A stretch of DNA of 18,052 nucleotides from Bacteroidota bacterium (GCA_023391895.1 JAEWAC010000322.1:1-18052), one strand, 5' to 3'; positions 1 to 7,088 are shown, counted from the first letter of the stretch. Translations and numbers: made by a program. The notes: generated by a model not told the origin, from the sequence alone.

Positions 1-495
1 GAAACGGCGATTGAATTCATCAACCAAAAACAACTGGCCGATGCCCCCATTGGTCAGTACGAAGGCCAACCGGTTACCAAAGGCAAAGGTCGTTTTGGTC
101 CTTTCATCAAATGGAATAATTTATTTATTAACGTGCCCAAAGCCTACAACTTTGACGCACTGACCCAGCACGATATTAATGAGCTGATTGAGAAAAAACT
201 GGATAAAGAAGCTAACCGTTTTATACAGCAATGGCCAGCCGAAAAAATTTCCATCGAAAATGGTCGTTGGGGTCCCTTCATTCGTTTTGGCAAAAAAATG
301 CTGAAACTGGGTCGCAAAAAAAATGGCGAAAAATATACGGCCGAAGAACTGGCAACCGTATCGCTGGACGAGGTGAAGCAGATGATTGAGCAGCAGGTGC
401 CGGATGCCTTTGCCAAAAAAGCAGCGGCTAAGAAAACGGCAGCCAAGAAAGCCGCCCCCAAAAAAGCGGCGGCTAAAAAATCAGACAAAAAGTAA
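1..495 (+). CDS. topA: DNA topoisomerase I, C-terminal end (5' part outside window)
   Basis: This is an open frame from the first base to TAA at 493-495, giving the last 164 residues of a longer protein. Two copies of the small C-terminal repeat typical of bacterial type IA topoisomerase I are visible, one with GRFGPFIKW (residues 30-38 of the fragment) and one with GRWGPFIRF (about 88-96). The enzyme relaxes negatively supercoiled DNA; its catalytic Toprim and tyrosine domains lie upstream of the window. The last ~27 residues are almost entirely Lys and Ala with one Pro, a histone-H1-like basic tail probably used to grip DNA. The next gene starts 37 bases after the stop, so cotranscription is likely. 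An ATG-free start at 133 would give a shorter frame, but the reading frame clearly continues to the window edge. Confidence 0.9.
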   Translation, partial: ETAIEFINQKQLADAPIGQYEGQPVTKGKGRFGPFIKWNNLFINVPKAYNFDALTQHDINELIEKKLDKEANRFIQQWPAEKISIENGRWGPFIRFGKKMLKLGRKKNGEKYTAEELATVSLDEVKQMIEQQVPDAFAKKAAAKKTAAKKAAPKKAAAKKSDKK

Positions 496-532
496 GTGCA
501 GGCATAATTTTTTTTGAAAGTTTTTGAGTGGA

Positions 533-1399
533 ATGGAGTATACAAAAGAAATATCGGCCCTTTTCAAATTAATTGACGATCCGGATGAAGAAGTATTTGG
601 TGCCGTGTCGCATAAGATTATTGGCTATGGCAGAAGAATCATACCCAACCTGGAAGACCTGTGGGAGAATACGGTGAGCGAAGATGCCCAAAGCCGTATT
701 GAACTATTGATTCACCAGGTACATTATACGGATCTGACGGAAGACTTCAGGCAGTGGAGCATGGCAGGTCATCATGACCTGACGGTGGGCGCCTTGCTGG
801 CCTCCAAGTTTCAATTCCCGGACTTGGCTTCGGCAGCTACCCTGCTGGATATAGAAAAACTGCGTCGCAACATCTGGCTGGAGTTGAACAACTACCTCAC
901 GCCGCTGGAGCAGATCCGCATTGTAACAGGCATTTTATATGGTTATTACGGCCTGAAAGGATCGGACACGGCTTATACCGATGTCAATGATTATTTGCTG
1001 CATAAAATCCTGGAATCCAAACGGGGCAACCAGGTCAGCAATGGTATCTTGTACCTGATTCTGAGTGACCTGCTGGATATTCCGGTTCGGGCTATAGGCA
1101 TTCCCCGGCAGTTTGTACTGGCGTACTTCAAACCCGGGTACAGCAGCGAAGAAGAAGAGCCGACCATCAGTAAGATCGAATTTTACATTGATCCTACCAC
1201 AGGCCAAGTGTTTACCTATAAAGACCTGGAAAGTTATTTTAAGCGCATCTCCGAACCACCCACACAAGCTTACTTCAGGCCACTCTCCAATAAAAGAGTG
1301 ATACAGTACCTGCTGGAAGAAATGTCCAAGTGCTTTGAGTCGGAAAAAGAAACCTATAAGCAGGAAGAATTAATCAAACTGGCTAAATTGCTGGATTAA
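533..1399 (+). CDS. SirB1-family transglutaminase-like protein
   Basis: A 288-residue cytoplasmic protein. The N-terminal ~100 residues resemble a helical repeat region (DDPDEEVF..., HKIIGYGRRIIPNLEDLWE), and the middle matches the SirB1/transglutaminase-like core: LDIEKLRRNIW, then a segment on the pattern NGILYLILSDLLDIPVRAIG followed by GIPRQFVLAYF. In many SirB1 relatives this last segment reads G-x-P-x-HF; here Gln stands where the His would be, so a transglutaminase-type triad is unlikely and a binding role is more plausible. I chose ATG 533 over an in-frame TTG at 524, which would add only three residues. There is no clear Shine-Dalgarno sequence, as is common in Bacteroidota. It sits 37 bases after topA and 11 bases before the CsaA-like gene. 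Family assignment is fairly firm; the molecular function is unknown. Confidence 0.75.
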   Translation: MEYTKEISALFKLIDDPDEEVFGAVSHKIIGYGRRIIPNLEDLWENTVSEDAQSRIELLIHQVHYTDLTEDFRQWSMAGHHDLTVGALLASKFQFPDLASAATLLDIEKLRRNIWLELNNYLTPLEQIRIVTGILYGYYGLKGSDTAYTDVNDYLLHKILESKRGNQVSNGILYLILSDLLDIPVRAIGIPRQFVLAYFKPGYSSEEEEPTISKIEFYIDPTTGQVFTYKDLESYFKRISEPPTQAYFRPLSNKRVIQYLLEEMSKCFESEKETYKQEELIKLAKLLD

Positions 1400-1410
1400 A
1401 TGGAACTCCC

Positions 1411-1749
1411 TTGGAACTTATTAGTTGGAATGATTTTGAAAAAATAGACATACGGGTAGGCACTGTCATTATGGCTACGACATTTGCCAAAGCCAAAAAA
1501 CCGGCTTACCAGCTGACAATTGATTTTGGAGCTGACCTCGGTATCAAAAACTCTTCGGCCCAGATCACCCAGTTGTACAGCACTGATGATTTGATCGGTA
1601 CGCAGGTCATTGCCGTGGTCAATTTTCCGCCCAAACAAATCGCTAATTTTAAAAGCGAATGCCTGGTGCTGGGTATTTATACCGCCGATGGCAGCGTGGT
1701 GTTGCTACATCCCCAACAAAAAGTTGCCAACGGCTTAAAAGTAGGCTGA
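1411..1749 (+). CDS. csaA: CsaA-like tRNA-binding domain protein
   Basis: A 112-residue single-domain protein with the EMAP/Trbp111 OB fold: WNDFEKIDIRVGTV at the N-terminus, SSAQIT near residues 48-53, and VNFPPKQIANFKSE followed by CLVLG around residues 71-90. The length equals that of stand-alone CsaA/YgjH proteins, which bind tRNA as dimers; a chaperone or export role was described for Bacillus CsaA. The start appears to be TTG at 1411, because no in-frame ATG or GTG lies at the right place and the family begins just before ISWxDF. The ATG at 1400 is in another frame and stops after 15 codons. The gene lies 11 bases after the SirB1-like gene, and its TGA overlaps the next ATG by one base, which suggests translational coupling. 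Confidence 0.82.
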   Translation: MELISWNDFEKIDIRVGTVIMATTFAKAKKPAYQLTIDFGADLGIKNSSAQITQLYSTDDLIGTQVIAVVNFPPKQIANFKSECLVLGIYTADGSVVLLHPQQKVANGLKVG

Positions 1750-2240
1750 TGCAAACATTTACCGGTTACTGCCAATCACCCATTGGTTTATTAAAGGTAC
1801 AAGCTAACGAGGCTTTTGTTACCTCGCTTTCTTTTGCTGACGCCATTACAGAGCCAGCACATTGCAATGAGGTAACCAACACGGCTTTGACGCAACTGCA
1901 GGAATACTTCAACGGCACCCGCACCTTTTTTGATTTTCCCATGCAACAACCCGGCACCCCTTTTCAGTTAAAGGTGTGGCAGTTGCTAGAGCAAATTCCT
2001 TATGGCAAAACCATCAGTTACCGGCACCTGGCCTTGCAGTATGGCGATTTAAAAGCCATTCGCGCCGTGGCAGCCGCCAATGGCAAAAACCACATGGCCA
2101 TTGTCATTCCCTGTCACCGGGTTATTGGCAGCAATGATTCTTTAACGGGTTATGCCGGCGGATTGTGGCGTAAAAAATGGCTGCTGGAACATGAAGCCAG
2201 GTTCTTTTCCGGCGTGCAGCAACTGCCTTTTTTGGGATAA
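1749..2240 (+). CDS. ogt: Methylated-DNA--protein-cysteine methyltransferase
   Basis: A 163-residue suicide repair enzyme that takes methyl groups from O6-methylguanine onto an active-site cysteine. The C-terminal MGMT domain is complete: the winged-helix segment PFQLKVWQLLEQIPYGKTIS (about 71-90), the arginine-finger region AIRAVAAANGKN (103-114), the active-site motif PCHRVIG with C122, then YAGG and the LLEHE helix containing E149. The N-terminal ribonuclease-like domain is short, as in Ogt-type proteins. I chose ATG 1749 because it overlaps the upstream TGA by one base and gives the usual family start; the longer frame from 1659 overlaps csaA. It is the last gene of the topA-SirB1-csaA-ogt cluster. 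No U-tract terminator follows directly; the nearest stem is at 2607-2652. Confidence 0.93.
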   Translation: MQTFTGYCQSPIGLLKVQANEAFVTSLSFADAITEPAHCNEVTNTALTQLQEYFNGTRTFFDFPMQQPGTPFQLKVWQLLEQIPYGKTISYRHLALQYGDLKAIRAVAAANGKNHMAIVIPCHRVIGSNDSLTGYAGGLWRKKWLLEHEARFFSGVQQLPFLG

Positions 2241-2663
2241 AGGATCTAGGAGTTTGGAGACAGGAGGTGGAAGTTGTTGTCCAAAGCGTATGGAGTTTTG
2301 AAGAAAATGGCCCGGCGATTATTTTAACGAATGTGGTGTGTAGAATGTAGGCTCTTTCCTATTCCATAAGTATAAGCTAGTGGTTAAATACTGCAATAAC
2401 GATATCATATTTTGCAAAGAACATATGAACTTTTAAAGAAGTTGTCTTTTTGAAAAATATCTATAACTGGTTAATGGCTGGATGAAGTTTTCATTCCGTT
2501 TTTAAATCATCATTTATGCTTGTGTGAATTGAAGAACATAAACCACGTTCAATAAAGACCATGTGAAAAAGCGAAGCCTTTTAAATCTGTCAAGTATTAT
2601 AAAAACAACTTCTTCAAAAACCCATATCACACCATGAGCATTTGAAGAAGTTGAGATAAACTC
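2241..2663. other. Intergenic gap of 423 bases between convergent genes
   Basis: No credible gene is present. The gap is A+T-richer than its neighbours and carries four copies of the dispersed box (consensus CATATGGGTTTTTGAAG): 2288-2303 and 2422-2440 reading forward, 2609-2627 reading in reverse, and a degenerate one at 2633-2650 reading forward. The last two face each other and form the hairpin annotated separately. Confidence 0.7.
2607..2652. repeat. Inverted repeat made of two facing copies of the dispersed box
   Basis: The arms AACTTCTTCAAA (2607-2618) and TTTGAAGAAGTT (2641-2652) are perfect 12-base complements around a 22-base loop that contains the CCATAT and CATGAG parts of the two box copies. 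It lies between the convergent ends of ogt and cdd, 11 bases beyond the cdd stop, so it might act as a bidirectional transcript end. However, the stem is A+T-rich and no U-tract follows. The inverted repeat is certain; a terminator role is inference. Confidence 0.75.
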
Positions 2664-3149
2664 TTAACGCAATTCTTCGCTGGTAAAGGCCAAAGGCAAC
2701 AGGCGGCTGGCGCTGTCAATAACATAAACCGGGCCTTCCATTCCTCCTAAAATCAATTGCACCGGGTGGTTCACCCTGGTTTCAAACTCCTGCAAAGACT
2801 GGCGGCAAATGCCGCAGGGCGAAATAGGATGATCGCTCTTGTGGTGCTCGCTTTTGTAACTGATAGCAATGGTTTCAATCGGCACTTTGGGAAACAGCGA
2901 TGATACCGAGGCCAGCAATACCCTTTCGGCACACAAGCCCACCGGAAAGGACGCATTCTCCTGGTTGCTGCCGGCTACAATTTCACCATTGGCCAGTTTG
3001 GCCACGGCCCCTACCTGAAAATTGGAATAAGGCGCATAAGCCTGTTCGGTTACTTCCCGGGCTTCGTTCAGCAGCCACTGCAGGTCTTCCGGCAACTCCT
3101 CTATGTTTTTGTAAACCTTGTAGTTGAACTCAAATTTGTTTTCACGCAT
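2664..3149 (-). CDS. cdd: Cytidine deaminase
   Basis: A 161-residue enzyme of pyrimidine salvage that hydrolyses cytidine or deoxycytidine to uridine or deoxyuridine plus ammonia. The zinc site is intact: CAER with ligand C73 and catalytic E75, and PCGICRQ with ligands C112 and C115. The nucleoside-binding segments YAPYSNFQVGA (38-48) and the SNQENAS loop (61-67) are also present. The length is slightly above the ~130 residues of the small tetrameric type because of about 25 extra N-terminal residues. ATG at 3149 is the only start giving the full domain. The gene lies downstream of lepB on the same strand, but a strong hairpin terminator (3170-3191) sits between them. Its promoter must therefore lie in the ~50-base gap; I see no clear TAnnTTTG element there, so it may also rely on read-through. 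Confidence 0.95.
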   Translation of the reverse strand: MRENKFEFNYKVYKNIEELPEDLQWLLNEAREVTEQAYAPYSNFQVGAVAKLANGEIVAGSNQENASFPVGLCAERVLLASVSSLFPKVPIETIAISYKSEHHKSDHPISPCGICRQSLQEFETRVNHPVQLILGGMEGPVYVIDSASRLLPLAFTSEELR

Positions 3150-3169
3150 ATACAGTAATTAAGACAAAA

Positions 3170-3191
3170 ATGCCCCTTTTGACAGGGGCAT
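3170..3191 (-). terminator. Rho-independent terminator after lepB
   Basis: Perfect 7-base arms, ATGCCCC (3170-3176) and GGGGCAT (3185-3191), enclose an 8-base loop. On the minus strand the stem is followed by TTTTTG. It lies 12 bases beyond the lepB stop and 21 bases before the cdd start. Confidence 0.8.
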
Positions 3192-3202
3192 CTAAAGATA
3201 AC

Positions 3203-4744
3203 TTATTTTACGGTTCGGAACAACCTATTCCACCGGGGGCCGTCTTCCCAGCTAAACCATATCAGGGAAGCTTTTCCTACAATCCGGTCTTCCGGCACAA
3301 AACCCCAGAAACGGGAGTCCTGCGACTGGTGACGGTTGTCGCCCATCATCCAGTAATAGTTCATTTTGAATGTATAAGTAGTGGTTTCTTTTCCGTTCAG
3401 GTAAAACTTGCCGTCCCGCATTTCAAAATCATTGTGCTCGTACACCCGGATCGGTCTTTCGTAAATGGCGTAGTTGCGGGGCGTAAGGGTTAGGGTGGCG
3501 CCTTTTTTCGGCACCCATATTGGACCATAATTATCCACGCTCCAGCCGTTTTGAATTACGTAAGAAGCAAAGGCCGGGTCGTAAAAAGCCGTATCGGACA
3601 AAATAGGCTTGGCCGATTTCAACAGTCCGTTCTGCTGCATTTTGGTTAAGGCCTCATGGGTAATCAGCAGCTGATAGGTGTTGGGCGCTACTCGTTGTGC
3701 CTGCTCGGGGTTGTACAGGTCGATGTTGTATTCTTCCTTTACGGTTTCCGGATCCAGTAATTCGGTTTTGGTTTCTATATAATACGGCATCAGCGAGTGC
3801 GGGGGCGGCTCTTGTTTGGTGCCATCGATGTACACGTCGCCGTTTCTGATCTCCAGCGTATCGCCAGCTATCGCCACACAGCGCTTGATGTAATTGTCGG
3901 TTTTGTCCGGTGCATGTATGGCCAAAGGATAATCTTCGGGATTATTGAGCACCACCTGCCGGCCACGGGCTTCATCGCCGCCGCCCAGTTCTTTGATCAA
4001 CTGGTAATAAGGATGAAACGACTGGTAATCGGGTTTGTTCACCACCGTATCGCCTGCCGGGAAATTAAACACCACTACATCGCCGCGTTTAACCGGAGAA
4101 GGAAACCAGCGAATGTACGGCAGCTTTACAATTTCGGTATATGATTTACGGTCGGTGCCGGGTATGTAGTTATGAACAAAAGGTATAGACAAAGGTGAGT
4201 TAGGAATGCGGGGACCGTAAGCAAATTTGGAAACAAACAAAAAGTCATTGATCAGCAGTGTTTTTTCCATGGAGCCGGATGGAATGGTATAGGCTTCAAA
4301 AATAAAGGTGCGGATGAGCGTAGCGGCTACAATAGCAAACACAGCCGCATCGATCCACTCGCGCCAGCCGGGTTTTTTGTAATGACGGGCACCTTCCGGT
4401 CCAATGTAACGTACTTGTTTGGAATAACCCAGGTAGGGAAAATAAAGAGGTGCCAGCAATGCGGCCAGCGTATGATCGCCTAGTGAAAAACGGCCAAAAA
4501 GTTTTACAAATTCAATGAAAATACCGGGCGAAATAAACCAGCCTACCACCGGGATAGCCTGCCAGAAAACCCAATGCTTGGGCCGCTTGGCCAGCTCCTG
4601 CATGACCCAGGTATTGTAAAAAGGAATATAAGCCTTCCATTGCGCCACACCCGCTTTTTGAAACATCTTTGCTAAACCAAACGAAGGAAGAAAAACAATC
4701 AGTACAGAAATTAAATAAACAATCAGGATGTGTGCAAGTGGCAT
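3203..4744 (-). CDS. lepB: Signal peptidase I
   Basis: A 513-residue inner-membrane serine protease that removes signal peptides from exported proteins. The N-terminal ~110 residues contain several membrane segments (residues 4-24, around 56-82 and around 93-104) and look like the DUF5684-type domain often fused to LepB in Bacteroidota. A further membrane helix at about 132-150 precedes the S26 protease domain. That domain has the catalytic serine in IPSGSM (S158), the general-base lysine in YIKRCVAIAGD (K287) and the C-terminal GDNRHQSQDSRFWG box (468-481). About 180 residues separate the lysine region from that box, much longer than in the minimal enzyme, and probably form a periplasmic cap domain. 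ATG 4744 lies ~20 bases downstream of a good promoter at 4765-4794. The gene is divergent from the MerR-type regulator and ends at a terminator (3170-3191). Confidence 0.95.
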   Translation of the reverse strand: MPLAHILIVYLISVLIVFLPSFGLAKMFQKAGVAQWKAYIPFYNTWVMQELAKRPKHWVFWQAIPVVGWFISPGIFIEFVKLFGRFSLGDHTLAALLAPLYFPYLGYSKQVRYIGPEGARHYKKPGWREWIDAAVFAIVAATLIRTFIFEAYTIPSGSMEKTLLINDFLFVSKFAYGPRIPNSPLSIPFVHNYIPGTDRKSYTEIVKLPYIRWFPSPVKRGDVVVFNFPAGDTVVNKPDYQSFHPYYQLIKELGGGDEARGRQVVLNNPEDYPLAIHAPDKTDNYIKRCVAIAGDTLEIRNGDVYIDGTKQEPPPHSLMPYYIETKTELLDPETVKEEYNIDLYNPEQAQRVAPNTYQLLITHEALTKMQQNGLLKSAKPILSDTAFYDPAFASYVIQNGWSVDNYGPIWVPKKGATLTLTPRNYAIYERPIRVYEHNDFEMRDGKFYLNGKETTTYTFKMNYYWMMGDNRHQSQDSRFWGFVPEDRIVGKASLIWFSWEDGPRWNRLFRTVK

Positions 4745-4764
4745 CAGCGTATCTTTAAAGCGAA

Positions 4765-4794
4765 CAAATTTATTATAATAAACAAGTTAAGCAA
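4765..4794 (-). promoter_or_regulatory. Bacteroidota-type promoter for lepB
   Basis: On the minus strand a TTG (complement of 4792-4794) is followed after exactly 19 bases by TAAATTTG (complement of 4765-4772). This matches the known Bacteroidota sigma-ABfr pattern of TTTG or TTG, a 17-23 base spacer and TAnnTTTG. Predicted transcription would start near 4758, leaving a leader of about 14 bases before the lepB ATG. Confidence 0.65.
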
Positions 4795-4845
4795 GAACCT
4801 CAAAGCAAAGTTTTTGCTAAAGATGTTGTTAAAGGCGATTGACAA

Positions 4846-5730
4846 ATGTATTACTTTACCATTCGGGATATTGAAAATCTTTGTGGTATCAAAGCGCATA
4901 CACTGCGTGTGTGGGAACAGCGTTACAATTTTTTTACACCTAAGCGTAAAGAAAGCAAGCACCGCCTGTACGATAATGAAGATCTGAAACAGTTACTACG
5001 CATTTCTTTTTTGTACCAGCATGGCTGGAAAATTTCCAAAATTGCACAGTTGTCGCCGGAGCAGATCATCCGGGAAGCAAGCCAGTTTCAACCCGGACCG
5101 GAGAGCTACCAATACTTCATCAACCAGCTATTGGAATGTGCCCTGGATTTTGAAAAAGAAGGCTTTACCAAACAACTGGAAAACATTATTGCCAAAACAG
5201 GATTCGAGGACTGCATCCGGCAGGTGTGTTATCCGCTGCTGCAAAAAATAGGCATGCTGTGGATGACCAATCATGTAATCCCCGCCCAGGAACATTTTTG
5301 CAGTTATATTATCCAGCACAAGATTATTGCGGAAACCGAAAAGCTGGCAAAACCCGCTTCCAGCGCACCGGAAATCATCTTATTTTGCCCGCATGGCGAG
5401 TACCACGAATTGCCGCTTTTTTATATGGATTACCTGCTGAAGAAATGGGGCTGGAGCACCTTCTTTTTAGGCAGCAACGTTTCGTTTGACCTGCTGCAGC
5501 AATTTGTCCACCGGGACAGTGTTCAATACTTGTTCCTGCATGTCATCACCAACTTTACCGGCTTTACCATGGATGACTATTTTGAAAAGCTCTGCAAAAC
5601 CTTTGCTGATAAAAAAATAATTGCGTCCGGTACCAGTGTGTTTGGCCTGCAACGCAATTTTACGAATCTTACGGTATTGAAATCAGATGATGCAATAATT
5701 CAGTTTATTGAAAGCCATGGCGCTATTTAG
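4846..5730 (+). CDS. MerR-type regulator with CarH-like cobalamin-binding domain
   Basis: A 294-residue predicted DNA-binding regulator. Residues 3-70 are a MerR winged helix (FTIRDIENLCGIKAHTLRVWEQRY..., HRLYDNEDLKQL). Residues ~85-165 form the helical cap of B12-dependent regulators and carry the W-x9-EH signature (W139, E149, H150). Residues ~175-290 are a Rossmann-like B12 domain. The cobalt-ligand motif usually written D/ExHxxG reads EYHELP here (E185, H187, P190). In CarH a His directly follows the signature Trp and takes part in the light-state bis-His ligation; here that residue is M140. The nearest homologues are CarH/LitR-type photoreceptor or B12 repressors, but whether this protein still binds or senses cobalamin is open. 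No carotenoid genes are adjacent. Its last 8 bases overlap the 3' end of the convergent response-regulator gene. Confidence 0.82.
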   Translation: MYYFTIRDIENLCGIKAHTLRVWEQRYNFFTPKRKESKHRLYDNEDLKQLLRISFLYQHGWKISKIAQLSPEQIIREASQFQPGPESYQYFINQLLECALDFEKEGFTKQLENIIAKTGFEDCIRQVCYPLLQKIGMLWMTNHVIPAQEHFCSYIIQHKIIAETEKLAKPASSAPEIILFCPHGEYHELPLFYMDYLLKKWGWSTFFLGSNVSFDLLQQFVHRDSVQYLFLHVITNFTGFTMDDYFEKLCKTFADKKIIASGTSVFGLQRNFTNLTVLKSDDAIIQFIESHGAI

Positions 5731-6883
5731 GCAGCACATAGCTTTTGACATCTTCCCGGGTAATGGACTTACCGGACAGAATCACCAGCCGCTCCACCAC
5801 GTTTCTTAACTCCCGGATATTACCGGTCCAGTTGTAGTCCTGCAATTCTTTCAGGGCTTCGTCGGAAATCATTTTTTTGGGAATTCCATAGTCGTTGCAG
5901 ATGTCTTCCAGGAACTGGTCTACCAGCAGGGGAATATCGTCCTTACGTTCGTTCAGCGAGGGCACATGAATCAAGATCACGCTTAAGCGGTGGTACAAGT
6001 CCAGGCGAAAGGTTTTGGCCTCCACTTCCTTCATCAGGTCTTTGTTGGTGGCCGCCACTACCCGTACGTCTACGGCTATTTCCTTGTCGCCGCCTACACG
6101 GGTAATCTTTCCTTCCTGCAAAGCCCTTAACACTTTGGCCTGGGCGCTCAGGCTCATATCGCCAATCTCATCCAAAAACAAGGTACCGCCATTGGCCTGT
6201 TCAAACTTGCCGATGCGCTGCTTGATGGCTGAGGTAAATGAACCTTTTTCGTGGCCAAACAACTCGCTTTCGATCAGTTCGCTGGGAATAGCCGCACAGT
6301 TGACCTCTACCAGCGGGCCATCGGCGCGGTTGCTTTTTTGGTGTACCCAGCGGGCTACCAGTTCCTTACCTACCCCGTTTTCGCCGGTCACCAGTATCCG
6401 GGCATCGGTTGGAGCTACTTTTTCAATGGTTTCCTTTATTTTTTTAATGGCGTCTGACTCGCCAATCATGTTCTGCACTTTAGCCACCCGGCGCTTCAGC
6501 ACCTTGGTTTCCGTCACCAGTTTGTTGCGCTCCATAGCGTTGCGGATGGTGATCAGCAAGCGGTTCAGGTCCGGTGGTTTGGAAATAAAGTCGTAGGCGC
6601 CGGTTTTCACCGCTTCTACCGCGGTTTCAATGGTACCGTGGCCCGATATCATGATCACCGGCACGTCGGGATTGGTTTCGGCGGCTTTCTGCAAAAACTC
6701 CAGGCCGTCCACCTTGGGCATTTTTACATCGCACAGCACCACATCAAATGTTTTTTCCTTGAACTTTTTCAGGCCTTCCTCGCCATCGGCGGCCTCGTCT
6801 ACTTTATAACCTTCAAAGGATAATATTTCGGAAAGGGTTTTACGGATGGCTTTTTCGTCATCTATAACCAATATGCTGTTCAT
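5723..6883 (-). CDS. Sigma-54-type response regulator without a DNA-binding domain
   Basis: A 386-residue two-component response regulator. Residues 1-120 form a receiver domain (VIDDE at 6-10, phosphoacceptor D52 in CDVKMPKVDG, S80, K102). Residues ~138-370 form an AAA+ domain of the NtrC class: IGESDAI, Walker A GENGVGKE (167-174), Walker B GGTLFLDEIGD (232-242), arginine-finger region RLDLYHRL (293-300) and sensor II NIRELRN (355-361). The sigma-54-contact loop, GAFTGA in classical members, reads GSFTSA (214-219). The protein ends 25 residues after sensor II with DVKSYVLPK, so the Fis-type helix-turn-helix of NtrC/AtoC proteins (~450 residues or more) is absent. No histidine kinase lies next to it. 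Upstream at 6959-7044 are a promoter-like pair and a hairpin that could form an attenuated leader. The 3' end overlaps the convergent MerR gene by 8 bases. Confidence 0.92.
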   Translation of the reverse strand: MNSILVIDDEKAIRKTLSEILSFEGYKVDEAADGEEGLKKFKEKTFDVVLCDVKMPKVDGLEFLQKAAETNPDVPVIMISGHGTIETAVEAVKTGAYDFISKPPDLNRLLITIRNAMERNKLVTETKVLKRRVAKVQNMIGESDAIKKIKETIEKVAPTDARILVTGENGVGKELVARWVHQKSNRADGPLVEVNCAAIPSELIESELFGHEKGSFTSAIKQRIGKFEQANGGTLFLDEIGDMSLSAQAKVLRALQEGKITRVGGDKEIAVDVRVVAATNKDLMKEVEAKTFRLDLYHRLSVILIHVPSLNERKDDIPLLVDQFLEDICNDYGIPKKMISDEALKELQDYNWTGNIRELRNVVERLVILSGKSITREDVKSYVLPK

Positions 6884-6947
6884 ACGTATCTATTGTGGAC
6901 GCAAAGTAAAGGAATTAGCGGCTTAAAGAAAGAATGGAGAAGTTATT

Positions 6948-7008
6948 AAAAAAATAAAGGCCGGATAGAAATCCAGCCTCGTGTAAAATCCAATATCCTA
7001 TGAAAAAC
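6948..7008 (-). ncRNA. Candidate small RNA or attenuated leader upstream of the response regulator
   Basis: A promoter-like pair (7014-7044) should start transcription near 7007 on the minus strand. About 30 bases later the transcript meets a G+C-rich hairpin (6959-6978) followed by TTTATTTTTTT. The product would be a ~60-base RNA with its own terminator, or, on read-through, the leader of the response-regulator mRNA whose ATG is at 6883. No start codon with a meaningful frame lies within it. This is inference from the spacing of signals only. Confidence 0.3.
6959..6978 (-). terminator. Terminator-like hairpin with U-tract
   Basis: Arms GGCCGGAT (6959-6966) and ATCCAGCC (6971-6978) pair over 8 positions with one G-T wobble on the minus-strand RNA around a 4-base loop. 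On the minus strand the hairpin is followed by TTTATTTTTTT. It lies 75 bases upstream of the response-regulator start codon and 335 bases beyond the pdhB stop. Confidence 0.7.
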
Positions 7009-7013
7009 CGAGA

Positions 7014-7044
7014 CAAAGATGCAGTGAAATTTTTCAATTTCAAA
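7014..7044 (-). promoter_or_regulatory. Possible Bacteroidota-type promoter
   Basis: On the minus strand TTTG (complement of 7041-7044) is followed after 19 bases by CATCTTTG (complement of 7014-7021). This is TAnnTTTG with one mismatch at its first base. It would drive the short RNA or leader at 6948-7008. Confidence 0.4.
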
Positions 7045-7088
7045 ACTTATTTGAAAATATTTTTTTAGAAGTAATGGCATGAAAATGA

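Noticed and set aside
144..545. 133-residue frame antisense to topA
   Set aside because: It is the complement of the Lys/Ala tail and topA body; the Ala/Phe-rich repeats are a mirror of the real coding sequence.
6015..6596. 193-residue frame antisense to the response regulator
   Set aside because: It is a shadow of the highly conserved AAA+ domain; the Ser-rich composition is typical of such shadows.
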